Assembly: GCA_002205965.3 (NCBI GenBank)
Contig: NADL03000579.1
Coordinates: 620,001-684,000 of the forward strand
Direction: 5' to 3'
Origin: Kappaphycus alvarezii
Lineage: Eukaryota; Rhodophyta; Florideophyceae; Gigartinales; Solieriaceae
DNA: 64,000 bases
Part shown: one piece after another, positions 21,923-32,162 of the stretch
How positions within the stretch are numbered: the first letter of the stretch is position 1
Layout: each line of letters begins with the position of its first letter
Made by a program: the position numbers and the translations under genes
Notes under the pieces: generated by a model
The model's input: the letters and a program-made list of their open reading frames with translations, nothing else
Databases searched by the model: none
What the model was told of the DNA's origin: nothing

Positions 21923-23959
21923 TGGTATGAGTTCCAAACCAGGATGCCTCGTTTGCTTTCTTACTGCAGAATATATTATTTCCATCATAGTGCTTGTTCG
22001 CACGACAAAACATTACACAAAAGCTCACAGAAAATGTTGGTTGATATTTTTTCCGTGTCACTGTTTACCAAGTTACTTGGCCTATAACTGCCTGGTGTGC
22101 TTCCACAGTTACGCCCTCAACCCTGCCAAAAACGTTCAATTTGATCTCTTTATACGCCAAATAAATACGGTGTCCAACTAGGGAAATTTCATTGAAAGTC
22201 ACTCTGCGGCGCGTTGGTTACTGCAGCTGGCGTACAACGCCACTTGAAATCTATAAAACGCACACGATGGCTTCTGAGAGGATGCAAGAAAAACAGAAAA
22301 GCTTTCACCCGCAACATATGGAACAGGACGCAGAAATGTTGATCCGGGTTCTGTTAATACCACCGGTAGATCTGCAAGGCAACTTCTACCTTCGGGCTGA
22401 GGTGCTTACCACAGGCCTCATTTCCGACGAGATTATTTTCTCTGTCCTCTCTTAAGTTGCGCCTCGACGTATTATTATCAGCGTATCCAGGAGGTATCTC
22501 GTTGAATAAGAAGGTGCAGGGATCTATGGGATTTTCTTGCTCTTTTAATTCATCAAAGCCAAATTATTTCCCCGCTGAACTGTCAAGGACACCGCGCGGG
22601 ACCCTCCGAACTACTTGGAGATTATCAAAGAAAAAATCTCTGTAAATTCAATATAATCGTCCTGATCGGAAAGAGAGTCTGTCAAGCTTAGTCGAACGGC
22701 CAGGTCCCTATCAATGACCTCGTTACATTCCTCCGAGGCCGCAAAAGGTGCTACATTCTGGTCATACAAGATGACAAGGTCCCGGTACGATAACTCTGCC
22801 GCCACGGGATCCCTTCCTTGGTACCCTCAAAACTAAATGCGAAATTAAAGGTTATGAGGGACTTGTCTTGGCTTGGATGATTGGATTTTCCCAGGAAAAG
22901 TTTCGCCCGCGGTCTTGATAGCCGCCTTCGCCATCAACTCTCGACTTGTCTCCCTTCCTCCCATTGAATTCATCGCGATTTGGTTGGACTTCGCCATCAA
23001 GGTGGTCCACGGAGGGATTTTTGGATGGTTCCAGAGCCGTATGAATTCCCGCTCGTACTAACACATATGAAGCAATCCAGAGGGCATTAGGTGCCCTTAA
23101 TAGACGTACGCTCAGAGCGGGGACTGCACCGCGTGCAGGGGAATCTGAAATGTCCGAACGTGGCGGGTGACGTTGCTGGGGTCGAAGTGACGCGTTGGAA
23201 GTATTTCGAGCGGAAGTTGTGAAGCTGGAATGTGGGGATGGAGGGGGCCCAGTTAGTTCCTGTGTCACCCCCAAGTCTGCTATGTAGTGCGCTTGGCTTC
23301 CATCTGGGGCCGGGGTGGTGTTGGCGGTTCCTGAAGGGTCACCAAAAATGTTCCCTTTTTGGCTTCTTGTATAAAACTTTTTGTTCCCAGTTTTCTACGT
23401 TTTCAGCTACTGTATTGTAGAAATATTTTTAGTTATTTTCTACAGTATGTTTTTTGCTTTTATAATTGTTGTCGCCCTTGTGGCGTATGGCTCTGGAACG
23501 GTCGGCTACACCCACGGTTGGCATATAATTAGTTATGGTCGTTGGTGTTGGGGGTGGAAAGAGGGAAAAGGATAAGGCTCGACAGAAAACTCCCTCGTAG
23601 GGTCACTAAAGTTTTTTAATCTTACATTTTCGGACCCTATCAGATTTATCGAGGGCCTCCTAGAGACGTTTGTCGATTAGAGCATCGATAACATCACTGA
23701 TAGTTGGTAGTTCTCATAACAATCGCAAAGCGTGTCTATCCGTTCCAAACGCACCTTCACTGGCCAGTTTTGTATCCTTCCTGATATCAATCTTTTGCTG
23801 GTCCGAGATGAAACGAGCTTGTGCCGTGCGGTTTTTGAGCTGGTTGAGTGCTTGCGCCCATAGTGTTTTGAAGTGGCGTTCGTTCTATAAATCTTTGTTT
23901 CCCTCATTTTATCCGTAATAAAGTGCCATCTGTATTCATTGGAGCAGGAATCAGACGAG
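21923..23959. other. No recognisable gene; small unassigned ORFs
   Basis: Contains an 87-codon plus frame (22192-22455) and a 140-codon minus frame (22852-23274) rich in Pro, Ser and Arg. I recognise neither, and neither has supporting context. The 23.3-23.6 kb part is T-rich. Confidence 0.35.
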
Positions 23960-26093
23960 AATGTTCGTAAGCATAACTCTTGGGAAAAGGAATATTGACA
24001 ACATTGCACCTAAAAAACGCCCCGATACCCCGCCTTCTCGACGGCCCTCTGCTGCGGGAATTGTTCCCTTCCCTCCCCAGTCCACCAAAGATTGCAGCAC
24101 TGTTGCAGGCCGCTTTTCCGCCCTCGAACACATTCTTTATCCAGATTCCTACTCTGAAATGAAATCAAATAAAGATGTCACTCTCCTTGAACCAAACCCT
24201 CTCGGGGCAGACTTTTCTAACCTCTCAGTCCCTACTGGCCTTACGTAACTCCGTACTCTCCTAAATTACTCGTCTAATTCAAGCGGCCGCCTACCATCTC
24301 TACTTTAATTCACTCGGTCGCGTCTTCTCCGCTCCGTCTGACGACCACTTGGCCCGGGCTCTCCTCGAGCTTCATTCCATTCCCGAACTCGTCTGGAGAC
24401 GCAATCTTCTTCGCAGCCTCAGCTACCGACGTCTTGTTCTCTGCTGTTCTCTGGCGGAATGGATAAGTCTAGCATCTGCTCGCCTGTATGATGACTTCTT
24501 TTCAGAGCCTTATTACCTCTTCGCGTCCACCCCTTCAACTGCTTTCCCCTCCCCCCATCCCCTGTGCCCCAATCCCGAGTTCGCACTATCACCGTTGCCG
24601 CCGTCACCTCTACCGTGGAAGCCCCTCAAGGACCGCCGCCGCTTTTCTTCCATCTCAGTCTCCGTTACCTCCTACCGACACCATCCACCGCTTCCTCTAG
24701 AAACCATGACCCTCCGCTACCTTCCTCGATCACGTCACAGCCACCTAATCGCCTCCCCGATTCGTTTAAGCTCTCTGTTGCCGACGTTCGCCGTGCCATT
24801 CAAAGGAGGGATGCCTCGGCCGCTGTGGGCTTTGACGGCATGTCTCCAATGTTTCTGCGTGGGCTTTGACGGCATGTCTCCAATGTTTCTGCGTATGTTG
24901 CTTCGGCCGGCTGTGGGCGTTTCACCAGGATGTGAGATAATTTATCAGTTAACCAAATCTGTCAATATGTATTGCAACGGGGCGCTGTCCATATGTGCCG
25001 CCAAATTTTCTGTGAGGACGTCTCTGGGCTCATCCAAAGCAGAATGGCGGTATTCGGCTTAAAACACTTGTTTTATTCCTACGGTGGATGACTTCCCGGC
25101 TCCCTGCTTACGAAGCCCGCCCATTGGTTCATTCCTAATTTGTTCCTCATCAGCTCTGTGTTGAGGTTCGCAGCAGTACAGAGTGAGTTGTACACACGAT
25201 TCGTCGCCTGTGCCAACGTCCGGAGTTTCGTGACCAAGTGCTTATCCGATGCGCTATTCACACCGCCTTTAATCGCATCTCCAGACACCGCATTCTCGAC
25301 TCCGTTCCCATTTATGTCCCTGAGATTGCTTGGGTACAGGCTTCACTTCCACTGTTTCTGTCTAGACTTGGTTTCCTTCAAGCTGCTGACATTGTCGAAA
25401 TCACTTACGCCGCATCCCTCATCGATACGTTCTATCTCCTCTCTATCATTCTTCCCACCTCCACAGATCCTCACCTGGAGGAAATCCCTCGTACAGCGAT
25501 ATCTCTTGTATCCTCTCGGCATCCATCGCTTTCCCCCTCCTTAAGCAGAACTGGCCTCTTCGAACAGTGCAGATCTCCTGTTCTTGGCGAAAACTTCCAT
25601 TCTAACATCACCTCCGCGCTCTATGATGCTAAAAAAGAACGTTTATTTCTTTCATCTGGCCCTCTTTACCGTGCTTTCCCGTCTCTCTCTGTGTACCAAA
25701 TCTTCTTCTTCCGTATTCTCCGCACTCTCTCACCCCACCGGGGCACCTTTTGGTCCTTCCATGCTTGGTTGGTTGTCGTTACCTGTCGCCTTGATATCCC
25801 GCTGTTCTCTGAGCGGCCATGTTGCCCCGTATGCGCCCCGCGTTACTCAGATGTTGCCCCTCTTCTGGAAATTCTCGGCAAACACGCTCAGACCTGTAAG
25901 TATGACGATTGACCAACACGCCAGCAAAATTTACCCCGGGATGCCATCCACCAGTACAGCAAGGAACTGGGTATCTCCGGGCTCGTCTAAAACACACTTC
26001 CCCTTAGTGATCCAAACACCTCTCCGTCATTACGCATGGACCTCTAAATTACGGTTGGATATGGGCTCAGCTCTCGTGATATCACCGTAGACG
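23960..26093 (+). pseudogene. LINE-D: RLE-type LINE, decayed, truncated by copia-B
   Basis: Plus strand. The RT entry DVRRAIQRRDASAAVGFDGM is at about 24785-24845, immediately followed by a 34-bp tandem duplication (24825-24858 and 24859-24892) that shifts the frame. Most of the RT core is missing. The post-RT region is an open frame at 25238-25912: EIAWVQASLPLFLSRLGFLQ, AADIVEITYAASLID, then the zinc knuckle CPVCAPRYSDVAP...KHAQTC. RLE remnants (SRDITVDVK) reach 26093, where copia-B begins. Proteins resemble LINE-B at 38-39 kb (AWLQASLPFSMGGLGLLQ). GC-richer than copia-B beside it. Confidence 0.7.
24825..24892 (+). repeat. 34-bp tandem duplication
   Basis: Two exact head-to-tail copies of a 34-bp unit starting GTGGGCTTTGACGGCATGTC. 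34 is not a multiple of 3, so it frameshifts the LINE-D RT. Confidence 0.9.
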
Positions 26094-26559
26094 TGAAAAT
26101 TGACCAAATATTTCAATCTCTATCCCGGTGTCCTACAGTGATGCTGTATTGCGGAACAATATTTTTTTATGGAGGCCCACAATTTATATTTATTGTGAAT
26201 CATCAAGGAATAATTTTACCTATATACACTGGCGCTATTTTATGCTGAATTCAGTGTGAAATAAGTTTTATGTACTACAGTTGGGTTTTTATATTATACA
26301 GGCTATAATTATTGCATTTTAGCTACCAAAAAATTAATATCTGGATGATTGCTTACCTGGAAAATACTGCAATAATTATTGCTGAGCCTGAATTATGTCT
26401 ACCAAAATTATTGAACGGCTTACCTGATTTTTGTAGCAGGTTCACCCTGTTGTAGAGTATAAGTAGTCTAGGTTGTTAGAAATATTTTTACATCCTTGGG
26501 CTATCGAAATATTCTCCTCGATCACCTATCATTAAATTTGGTTTTCTAATCATTATTCA
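26094..26559 (+). repeat. Copia-B left LTR (boundary inferred)
   Basis: Begins TGAAAATTGACC and probably ends CATTATTCA (TGAA/TTCA termini). The inner edge is inferred from the terminal bases only. The whole segment plus 75 bp recurs inverted at 30483-31024. Confidence 0.5.
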
Positions 26560-26649
26560 TTCTAAGTCCAATTGTGGCATTTATTTATTTATACAAGTTG
26601 GAACTATTTATTATCATTTGGATCTACCTATCCCAATTATTTTGCAGTT

Positions 26650-28260
26650 ATGGGCCCAGATCGCCCCGAAATTCCTTCAAGGCCGAAATTTTCATGGGAT
26701 CTTCGCACGGCTCTTTGGACGGATGGTAAACGACCTCAAGAAAAATATTTTGTTGCTGTTCACAAATGGAAATCTGTTCATGATTTATTACAAGTACCAG
26801 CATCAAATTCTAATAAGGTTCCTAAGGCAGTACAAGGTCTTGTTTTACAATCACAATTATTTGGACGAGCTCTTGATATTTGTAAGAAAATTCCAGATAC
26901 CGAAATTCAGTCTGAAAATGGTGCATTAGCGATTGCCAACGCTATTCATAAGGTGGATCCTCTATCATCTATATCAGATACATTTCAAAAATTCTTAGAT
27001 CTATTACACACTACTCGTGGTGATAATGAGTCTTTCAAAAATTTTGAATCACGGTTTGATGATCAAATTGCCCGATTTCATTCATCTACTGGTACTTCGA
27101 AATTACCTGAAGCACTGGTATCATTTTTGCTCCTGGCTAATTCCAAAATTGATTCAAACCAGCGAGTATCTATTTTGGCTGCTGCTTCTCCGAAGCATGA
27201 AGAAGCCGATTTGGAAAAAGGAAAAATCCTAGAATTAATCAAATATTCAGAAATATCATCTATTATTCGTGCATGTGATAAACCAAAAAATAAAAATCAA
27301 ATATATGGAAATTCTCAAAAATATATCTCTTCAAGTCAATCAAATATTTCATACGGAGAAAAGAAAAATTTCAAGAAAAATAATAAGCAAAGATTATCTC
27401 CTGAAGACTTTGCTGCCCTCAAGGTAAAATCAACTTGTGACCGATGTGGAGAAATTGGCCATTGGGCCTATGAAAAAGATAAATGCAAGAGTGCTAAAAA
27501 TTATCACAAAGGTTCATCATCTAAAATGGGAAATGCAGAAAATATGAAAGACAAAAATGATTCTGTTTCTGTAACATTTCATATGGTGAAAACGGTGCTT
27601 GATTCTCCGTCAAATACGTTATACCCAGGTCCGTTACTTGATGATGGAGCACCGTATAGTGGAATGGAGATTGTTGAATTACGAGCACTTTCGAAATTTA
27701 TTTTACGGGAATGGAATGGAACTCTTGATGAACTTCTTGAATGTAGCAAAGACACGCCCTTCTGGCAATACGGAAATGGCGACCACTCAAGCGAAAAAAG
27801 AAAAATGATCGGTCCAATATTTTTATCAGCTATTTCAGACAATGGAAATCAGGTTAAAATAAGGCATTTAATAATCAGTGGATCATCTCAATGGGTTATT
27901 GGAAGAAATATAACAAGAAAATCAAATATTATTCATATGACGGACAATCGCATCGACTTCAAGTCCGCAAATAAATCAATCGATTTTATAACATTGGTGG
28001 ATCATGGTCATCATTGTTATGTGCCCGGAAATATATTTATACAATCATCCGAACCTATTGAAAACTCATTTCTATCAGCAATTTGTTCCAACAATATCAG
28101 TACATCAAAAAATATATCTTGGGCTGAAAAGAAGAAAATAATTAATAAGGTTCACATACATGTATGTGGTCACTCAGATTATGATGATATAAAACTATTG
28201 TTACAAAGAAATTTTATATGGAACGATGAATGCAAAAAAATATTTATTAAGCATAATTGA
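26650..28260 (+). CDS. gag: Copia-B Gag-protease and integrase N-terminus
   Basis: 537 codons from ATG 26650 (the frame is open from 26572). Residues 1-250 are a copia-type Gag (WDLRTALWTDGKRPQEKYFV; FQKFLDLLHTTRGDNESFKN). A zinc knuckle CDRCGEIGHWAYEKDKC (C-x2-C-x4-H-x6-C) lies at about residue 278. The protease site is GPLLDDGAPYSGM at about residue 334: D-D-G-A where D-S-G-A is expected, so activity is doubtful. The end (KVHIHVCGHSDYDD...WNDEC) is an integrase HHCC zinc-binding module. DDGAPYSG-type sites with this arrangement are what I associate with GalEa-like copia (crustaceans, red algae); that assignment is inference. Codon use is strongly A/T-ending. Confidence 0.8.
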   Translation: MGPDRPEIPSRPKFSWDLRTALWTDGKRPQEKYFVAVHKWKSVHDLLQVPASNSNKVPKAVQGLVLQSQLFGRALDICKKIPDTEIQSENGALAIANAIHKVDPLSSISDTFQKFLDLLHTTRGDNESFKNFESRFDDQIARFHSSTGTSKLPEALVSFLLLANSKIDSNQRVSILAAASPKHEEADLEKGKILELIKYSEISSIIRACDKPKNKNQIYGNSQKYISSSQSNISYGEKKNFKKNNKQRLSPEDFAALKVKSTCDRCGEIGHWAYEKDKCKSAKNYHKGSSSKMGNAENMKDKNDSVSVTFHMVKTVLDSPSNTLYPGPLLDDGAPYSGMEIVELRALSKFILREWNGTLDELLECSKDTPFWQYGNGDHSSEKRKMIGPIFLSAISDNGNQVKIRHLIISGSSQWVIGRNITRKSNIIHMTDNRIDFKSANKSIDFITLVDHGHHCYVPGNIFIQSSEPIENSFLSAICSNNISTSKNISWAEKKKIINKVHIHVCGHSDYDDIKLLLQRNFIWNDECKKIFIKHN

Positions 28261-28261
28261 C

Positions 28262-29710
28262 TCCTGCAAATTTTAAGATGTCACAGAAAACCCATCTCAT
28301 CTTTTTGCAGTATCTTTAGGCTCTATATCTCGCGGATTTAATGAATTTGTTTGTGTGGATCATTTTTTTGTGGAAAACTTGGATATTTTTCACACTATGG
28401 ACTCGGTTACCAGGGATTCAACTGGTTCAATAATGCCCTCTTTAAGAATGAAAAATTGCATTCATTGTATTGAGACTCTCTGGTTGACACTATTTTGGGA
28501 CCCTAACAATTTAATGGGAGATCAGGCGTTTGATTATGATATTTTCAGAAGCTCTCTTGAGGAAAGAGGAATTTTATTTTGTTCTATTGATTCCCGCAGC
28601 CAAAACAAAAATTCTATTGAGTCAAAACATAAAATATTGAGAGACATTTATATCCGTCTGAAAATATCCGATTCTTCTGAAAGTAATACCGTTCGTATTG
28701 CTGTAATGTTTCAAATATCGAATGATTTATATGGAAATGATGTTGTTTTTTCATAAGAGCTTGTCTCTGGTCACACTCGACCCATCGATAATTTTGGTCC
28801 TCGAATTCTACCAAATGATTTATGAGAAGCTCATAATGGGCTAATAGCCAAGAGGAAATTAAATCTTATTCTAAAATCAAAGCCTGTGACCGATATTCCA
28901 ATTAATGTTGGCGATATTGCGGAAATTTTTATTCATCTACCAAATCAGAAAAGAGGATCTTGGTTATCGCCCAAACCAGTATTGAAATTCGACAAAAAAT
29001 CTCTTATCGTCACAGTACCTGGATCCAATGGAAAATTTATACATGCGGCAATTGATGATGTACGACATTCCGTTTCATCTAATGAACTAGCATACCAAAT
29101 TCAAAAGGCAAATGATTTATTGAATCAGTCTATTGAATATTCTGTGGACGATATTTCTGATGAAACAAATATTATCGAAGTGAAGAATGTGGACGAACAC
29201 AATTTTGACGATCATTCTGATGATGGTAATTTTAACCAAAATATGAATACTGATGTCCAAAAATATAATGAATCAGAAAGTGATGGAAATTTATCAGAAT
29301 CTAAAAATATATTATCTCTCGAACATGTTTCGATTGAATCTGAACTTAGTTCCCTACACCCTGAAAATTTAATTCATATCCATATTGATGAAAATGGTGG
29401 AACTGATGTGCATGAAATTGAGTTGTTACCTGGAACGGAATTGAAATCATCTGAACAAAAAGATCTGAGTTTTTATCATAAAAAGTTTGGATCTAAAGAA
29501 TTTTTACTTCATCAAGCATCTGGGCTTCCATCTCACATTATTTCAAATGCATACAATACGGAAGAAAATAATTTTCTCACTACCCGTTCAAAAATTCATG
29601 TTTCAAAAATTCCCCCGGGCTCGAATGTAATATCCTGTCACGTTTTTTACAAAATAAAATTTCGGATGATGGAAGATATTATTGCAAGGCTCGAATTGCT
29701 CCGCCTGTAA
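28262..29710 (+). pseudogene. Copia-B integrase core and C-terminal region
   Basis: After a stop at 28258 and a frame change, the integrase core reads FVCVDHFFVENLDIFHTMDS (first Asp), WDPNNLMGDQAFDYDIF (second Asp) and QNKNSIESKHKILRDI (Glu), in an open frame 28355-28756. After TAA 28754-28756 comes NGLIAKRKLN, then another open frame (28886-29710) with an integrase C-terminal domain (GDIAEIFIHLPNQKRGSWLS), a long acidic Asn/Ser/Asp-rich linker, and the RT approach (KIPPGSNVISCHVFYKIKF). Frames are long and few, so decay is modest. Confidence 0.75.
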
Positions 29711-29733
29711 ATGAGGACAAGGAGAAATATATT

Positions 29734-30482
29734 GTGAGAACTGATTCGGAATCTTGTTCTCCAATGGCAATTAGAATTCTCTTATCAATTGCTACAACTT
29801 TTAAATGGAATTTATCAAAGGTTGATGTGAAGTCTGTATTTTTACAATCTGGATCAGCATTACGAGATGTTTATGTGAGGCCTCCTCAGGAATGCTCTGA
29901 AAAATCCTTCTATTGGTTATTACTGTCTGCTTCATACGGTTTAGTCAACGCGAATGCAAAATGGCAAATACAATCGGATAATACATTCTTTGACCTCGGA
30001 TTGAAATCAGTCGTTCATATACCCCAATTATTTTTCATGAGTTTAAAAGGATCATTAATTTTGCTCGTCGTTAAATTGGTCGATGTTATACTTATTACTG
30101 GACCAGAAAAAATTAAGACGCAATTTATCCAAGATCTTGGAAAAGTATATAAGCTTGGTACAATCGTACATAGTCCTGGAACTTTTAATTTCAATGGAGT
30201 TAAAATCATGCAGTTTGATGACTATAAAATTAATTTCTCAGCTGGTTAAAAGCTAAATGGACTGGAACCTCATTCAATATCAAGAAATCGTCGAAAACAA
30301 CCCGATGAAGGAATGAACGCATTTTAAAACTTCGCTTTTAATTCGTTAAATGGTTCAATTGTCTATTGGTGTATGTCTGCATCTCCAGTGTCTGCTTTAA
30401 CAGCAAGTTATTTACAACAGAAAAGGTCAAAGCCATTGGTTCGTGATTTATCTATCCAATCTTCTATGCTTCGTAATTTAAA
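29734..30482 (+). pseudogene. pol: Copia-B partial reverse transcriptase
   Basis: Open frame 29734-30249: SPMAIRILLSIATTFKWNLS, KVDVKSVFLQSGSALRDVYV (motif A Asp) and RPPQECSEKSFYWLL. The catalytic motif C is VKLVDVILITG, with V-D-V in place of V-D-D, so the active site is lost. After a stop, SPVSALTASYLQQKRSKPLV continues to LRNLKG at 30482, where the sequence switches abruptly to the inverted 5' end. The rest of RT and all of RNase H are absent. Confidence 0.8.
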
Positions 30483-31024
30483 GGGATAGATAGATCCAAA
30501 TGATAATAAATAGTTCCAACTTGGATAAATAAATAAATGCCGCAATTGGACTTAGAATGAATAATGATTAGAAAACCAAATTTAATGATAGGTGATCGAG
30601 GAGAATATTTCGATAGCCCAAGGATGTAAAAAATATTTTTAACAACCTAGACTACTTATACTCTACAACAGGGTGAACCTGCTACAAAAATCAGGTGAGC
30701 CGTTCAATAATTTTGGTAGACATAATTCAGGCTCAGCAATAATTATTGCAGTATTTTCCAGGTAAGCAATCATCCAGATATTAATTTTTTGGTAGCTAAA
30801 ATGCAATAATTATAGCCTGTATAATATAAAAACCCAACTGTAGTACATAAAACTTATTTCACACTGAATTCAGCATAAAATAGCGCCAGTGTATATAGGT
30901 AAAATTATTCCTTGATGATTCACAATAAATATAAATTGTGGGCCTCCATGAAAAAATATTGTCCCGCAATACAGCATCACTGTAGGACACCGGAATAAAG
31001 ATTAAAATGTTTGGTCAATTTTCA
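30483..31024 (-). repeat. Inverted copy of copia-B 5' end
   Basis: Reverse complement of 26094-26634. Contains LTR, leader and Gag start. The join to RT has the short run AAAGGG shared by both sides. Confidence 0.85.
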
Positions 31025-31722
31025 CAACACGCTCATCGAGGCCCGGCAATTTCCCCAGTGGCTCCGGCATCTCTGCCAAGTCCCGTTGTTTGCTCCTGGC
31101 GCATCATGCCCAAGGCCAATTTGCCCTCACACGTTGAACGCCAACGGCGACCACCTTCTCCAGTGCCTGCACGGCCCCCACAGGAGCATTTGTCACGACC
31201 GGCAAGTGAATCTTTTGGCCAGGCACCTGGCTAAAGTCCGTTGTGGTTGTCTAGAAAACCACTGGATAGAACGGAAATATCTTCCAAGCGTAAAACCCCA
31301 AACCTTTCCTCTTGGACAAAGCTGCCCGTCATCCCACTGTAGGGCCACCAGAGGGCCTCCACCACACGAGAATGGATATTCGGGCAATGAGAAGCGGCAA
31401 AGGGACTGACTTCTTTGACATCACCTTTCTCCATCCTCTCACGCCATCCAACAGGAGAGTTAACATGTTAAACCCGTTGACCTCCCTTAACGCAGCCCGA
31501 GCGGCGAAGCACAGTAAGTATCAACCCTTCATAGCTACTTCCTCTCGAGGCAGACTCGTCCCCGTGCCCATATCCACTCTCGACAGTCGGTATCCACAAG
31601 CTTACGCTGTCATAACCAAAGTGGCTAACAAGAAGCGTTGCAGTCAGTGCCATGGAATCATATGTAGTCGTGGGTTTACTTATGCTAACGAAAAAACACC
31701 TCGGATTCAGCGTCCAAAATGA
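31025..31722 (+). pseudogene. LINE-C copy 2: zinc knuckle and RLE, interrupted by an 81-bp insert
   Basis: Begins just after copia-B inside the protein: FPQWLRHLCQVPLFAPGASC, knuckle C-x4-C-P-H...GDHLLQC, LLARHLAK. At 31237-31317 an 81-bp insert interrupts the frame, flanked by AAAG on both sides. The protein then resumes as AARHPTVGPPEG, MDIRAMRSGKGTDFFDITFL (RLE core), and RLVPVPISTLDSRYPQAY. Compare LINE-C1 at 34.45-35.06 kb and LINE-C3 at 35.18-35.98 kb. The 3' end is lost at about 31722. Confidence 0.75.
31237..31317. repeat. Unit U, copy D: 81-bp insert with AAAG target duplication
   Basis: Inserted in the LINE-C2 nuclease coding region: AAAG at 31233-31236 and 31318-31321. About 68 bp match units A-C at 39.18, 39.87 and 41.68 kb (TTGTGGTTGTCT.GAAAACCA, ATCTTCCAAG.GTAAAAC). 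Uninterrupted LINE-C copies read straight through this point. Confidence 0.75.
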
Positions 31723-32162
31723 TGTATAGTGCAGCGTGGAAGTAATTGTTGAGCGGAGAAAGACCCCATTCCTCTTTCTTCCCTCTTTTCTCTTCCTTTT
31801 CTGTCGCTGTGGCTGCGACGACAGGCTAATTATTTGGTTCGAGGTGTTATCGTACCAGTCGAGCAAGCTCGAAAAAATCCACAGCTTGCAATTAAACCGG
31901 ATGGTTCCCTTACACCTTTATCCAGCTATTCACAGTACGTGCTTCCCTTCGTGCTGTGACCTTCCACAACACTAGTGTAGGCCCTTCCCTTCACCTCTTC
32001 ACCACTTCAGATGTACATTGTATACTTCGATAAAAAATCTGCACGATTGTGCTAGCTCGGACTAATCCATACCCACACACATGTGACTGCCGAACACACA
32101 CTAATCCCCGTGGTGCTTACATTCCGCCTCCACGTGACGCATCTGTACAACAACTTAAATAA
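31723..32162. other. No recognisable gene; pyrimidine-rich start
   Basis: A C/T-rich run at 31768-31805, then unremarkable sequence up to the TAA that bounds LINE-C1 at 32160-32162. Confidence 0.4.

Larger units (their letters stand above)
26094..31024 (+). mobile_element. Copia-B: AT-rich GalEa-like copia element bounded by 541-bp inverted repeats
   Basis: The left end, 26094-26634, and the right end, 30483-31024, are reverse complements over about 541 bp (my estimate is ~97% identity). The repeated piece contains the putative LTR, the leader and the first codons of Gag, so the right end is an inverted 5' end of the same family, not a 3' LTR. Between them lie Gag, protease, integrase and half of RT; the rest of RT, RNase H and a normal 3' LTR are missing. 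The flanks are different LINEs (LINE-D left, LINE-C right) and show no target duplication. This indicates a rearranged element. Confidence 0.85.

Noticed and set aside
31236..31321. 81-86 bp insert in LINE-C2 read as a spliceosomal intron (GT...AG)
   Set aside because: Removing GTCCG...AAAG leaves a one-base frameshift, while removing one AAAG copy plus the insert restores the protein. Insertion with duplication fits better.
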